The notes under the pieces: generated by a model
Seen by the model: only the letters and a program-made list of their open reading frames with translations
Database searches by the model: none
Told to the model about the DNA's origin: nothing
Assembly (NCBI GenBank): GCA_002371615.1
Contig: DFGA01000011.1
Location: 1-25,781 of the forward strand
Direction of reading: 5' to 3'
Source: Lachnospiraceae bacterium UBA3762
Lineage (GTDB): Bacteria; Bacillota; Clostridia; Lachnospirales; Lachnospiraceae
Length of the DNA stretch: 25,781 bases
Shown here: piece by piece, positions 24,680 through 25,781 of the stretch
How positions within the stretch are numbered: position 1 is the stretch's first letter
How the letters are laid out: each line of letters opens with the position of its first letter
Translations under genes and position numbers: made by a program

Positions 24680-25781
24680 ATGGCAAACATTGATCTTACC
24701 AAGTACGGCATTACCGGCGCTACCGAGATCGTCTACAATCCTTCATACGAGCTTCTCTATGAAGAGGAAATGAAGCCTGAACTTACAGGTTATGACAAAG
24801 GTCAGCTTACCGAACTTGATGCCGTTAACGTTATGACAGGTATCTACACGGGACGTTCACCCAAAGATAAGTTTATCGTTGATGATGCAAAGGCTCATGA
24901 TACTGTTTGGTGGACAAGCGAAGAGTATCCCAATGATAACCACCGTGCAACACAGGAAGCATGGGATGCCTGCAAGAAGCTTGCAGTAGAGGAACTCTCC
25001 AACAAGAGACTTTTCGTTGTTGATGCATTCTGCGGTGCCAACAAGGATACGAGAATGGCAGTTCGTTTCATCATGGAAGTTGCATGGCAGGCACATTTCG
25101 TAAGAAATATGTTCATCAAGCCCACCGCTGAGGAAGAAGCTTCATTTGAGCCTAACTTTGTAGTATATACAGCATCCAAGGCTAAAGTTGAAAATTACAA
25201 GGAACTCGGTCTTAATTCAGAGACAGCTGTTCTCTTTAACGTAACAAGCCGTGAGCAGGTTATATTGAACACATGGTACGGCGGAGAGATGAAGAAAGGT
25301 ATGTTCTCAATGATGAACTACTTCCTTCCTCTTGACGGAATGGCTTCAATGCATTGCTCGGCAAATACTGATATGGAAGGTAAGCATACAGCTATCTTCT
25401 TCGGACTTTCCGGAACAGGTAAGACAACTCTTTCAACAGATCCCAAGAGACTTCTTATCGGTGATGACGAGCACGGCTGGGATGATAACGGCGTATTCAA
25501 CTTCGAAGGCGGATGCTATGCAAAGGTTATCAACCTTTCCAAGGAAAACGAGCCTGATATCTACGGTGCAATCAAGAGAGACGCTCTTCTTGAAAACGTA
25601 ACTGTTGATAAGGACGGAAAGATCGATTTTGCTGACAAGTCGGTTACAGAGAACACCCGTGTTTCTTATCCGATCGAGCATATCAAGAATATCGCCAAGA
25701 ATGTTAACAAGATCTCTTCGGGTCCTGCAGCCGAGAACGTAATCTTCCTTTCGGCCGATGCTTTCGGAGTACTTCCTCCTG
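24680..25781 (+). CDS. pckA: Phosphoenolpyruvate carboxykinase (ATP), N-terminal part (3' end outside window)
   Basis: 367 complete codons are visible with no stop; the ATP-type enzyme is usually about 530-540 residues. It interconverts oxaloacetate and PEP with ATP/ADP. In fermentative anaerobes it can run toward CO2 fixation and succinate as well as gluconeogenesis. Motifs seen are GRSPKDKF (near residue 56), the kinase-1a loop GLSGTGKTT (242-250) and GDDEHGWDD (kinase-2). The start MANIDLTKYG follows AAAAGGAG at 24661-24668. Codon use differs from the neighbours: ATC is strongly preferred for Ile, with only one ATA seen, and CGT is common for Arg, as expected for a highly expressed gene. 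The 105-base upstream gap contains a TATAAT box. Confidence 0.97.
   Translation, partial: MANIDLTKYGITGATEIVYNPSYELLYEEEMKPELTGYDKGQLTELDAVNVMTGIYTGRSPKDKFIVDDAKAHDTVWWTSEEYPNDNHRATQEAWDACKKLAVEELSNKRLFVVDAFCGANKDTRMAVRFIMEVAWQAHFVRNMFIKPTAEEEASFEPNFVVYTASKAKVENYKELGLNSETAVLFNVTSREQVILNTWYGGEMKKGMFSMMNYFLPLDGMASMHCSANTDMEGKHTAIFFGLSGTGKTTLSTDPKRLLIGDDEHGWDDNGVFNFEGGCYAKVINLSKENEPDIYGAIKRDALLENVTVDKDGKIDFADKSVTENTRVSYPIEHIKNIAKNVNKISSGPAAENVIFLSADAFGVLPP

Noticed and set aside
1..25781. tRNA, rRNA, CRISPR, insertion sequence, prophage or integration sites
   Set aside because: I looked for repeats, transposase or integrase motifs and cloverleaf-like sequences in the gaps and found none; gaps are too short for most.

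Overview
The window reads as chromosomal DNA from an anaerobic, low-to-moderate GC Firmicute, most likely a member of the Lachnospiraceae (Butyrivibrio/Roseburia-like; genus not determinable by eye). The reasons are the oxygen-sensitive class III ribonucleotide reductase genes, the DUF512-der-plsY-gpsA cluster typical of Clostridia, strong AGGAGG ribosome binding sites, frequent AGG/AGA and ATA codons, and an ATP-type PEP carboxykinase. I see no rRNA, tRNA, insertion sequence, phage gene or CRISPR array. No stretch longer than about 115 bases lacks a gene.

Layout. From base 2 to 21806 every gene lies on the plus strand, packed with overlaps or gaps of at most about 41 bases. (1) 2-1904: the 3' part of nrdD, then nrdG and a dUTPase, i.e. 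anaerobic dNTP synthesis and dUTP clearance. (2) 1920-6300: a PDZ/radical-SAM DUF512 protein, the ribosome-assembly GTPase Der, and the phospholipid enzymes PlsY and GpsA. (3) 6302-8344: a MoxR-type AAA+ ATPase and its CoxE-type VWA partner. (4) 8382-14349: a signalling block of a receiver/HD-GYP protein and two large six-TM hybrid histidine kinases. The first kinase has an intact ATPase but no Hpt domain. The second has a damaged ATPase but carries an Hpt domain. (5) 14333-18023: nucleoside salvage, with a purine nucleoside phosphorylase, a BMP-family lipoprotein, cytidine deaminase and an amidohydrolase of the SAH/MTA deaminase type. (6) 18027-21806: a membrane-anchored MutS-like ATPase, RNase HI, a 51-residue membrane protein and threonine synthase.

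On the minus strand, 22685-21815 holds a CheY-like receiver followed by a CheX/CheC-like phosphatase, ending 8 bases from the end of thrC. The plus strand resumes with a long-form Xaa-Pro aminopeptidase (22799-24574) and the first part of pckA (24680 to the window end), each with its own promoter-like sequence.

The most unusual element is the signalling block. The two kinases look like diverged paralogues whose defects complement each other, so together they could make one phosphorelay ending on the HD-GYP protein and thus on cyclic-di-GMP. That link is inference. The domain calls and missing residues are read directly from the sequence.
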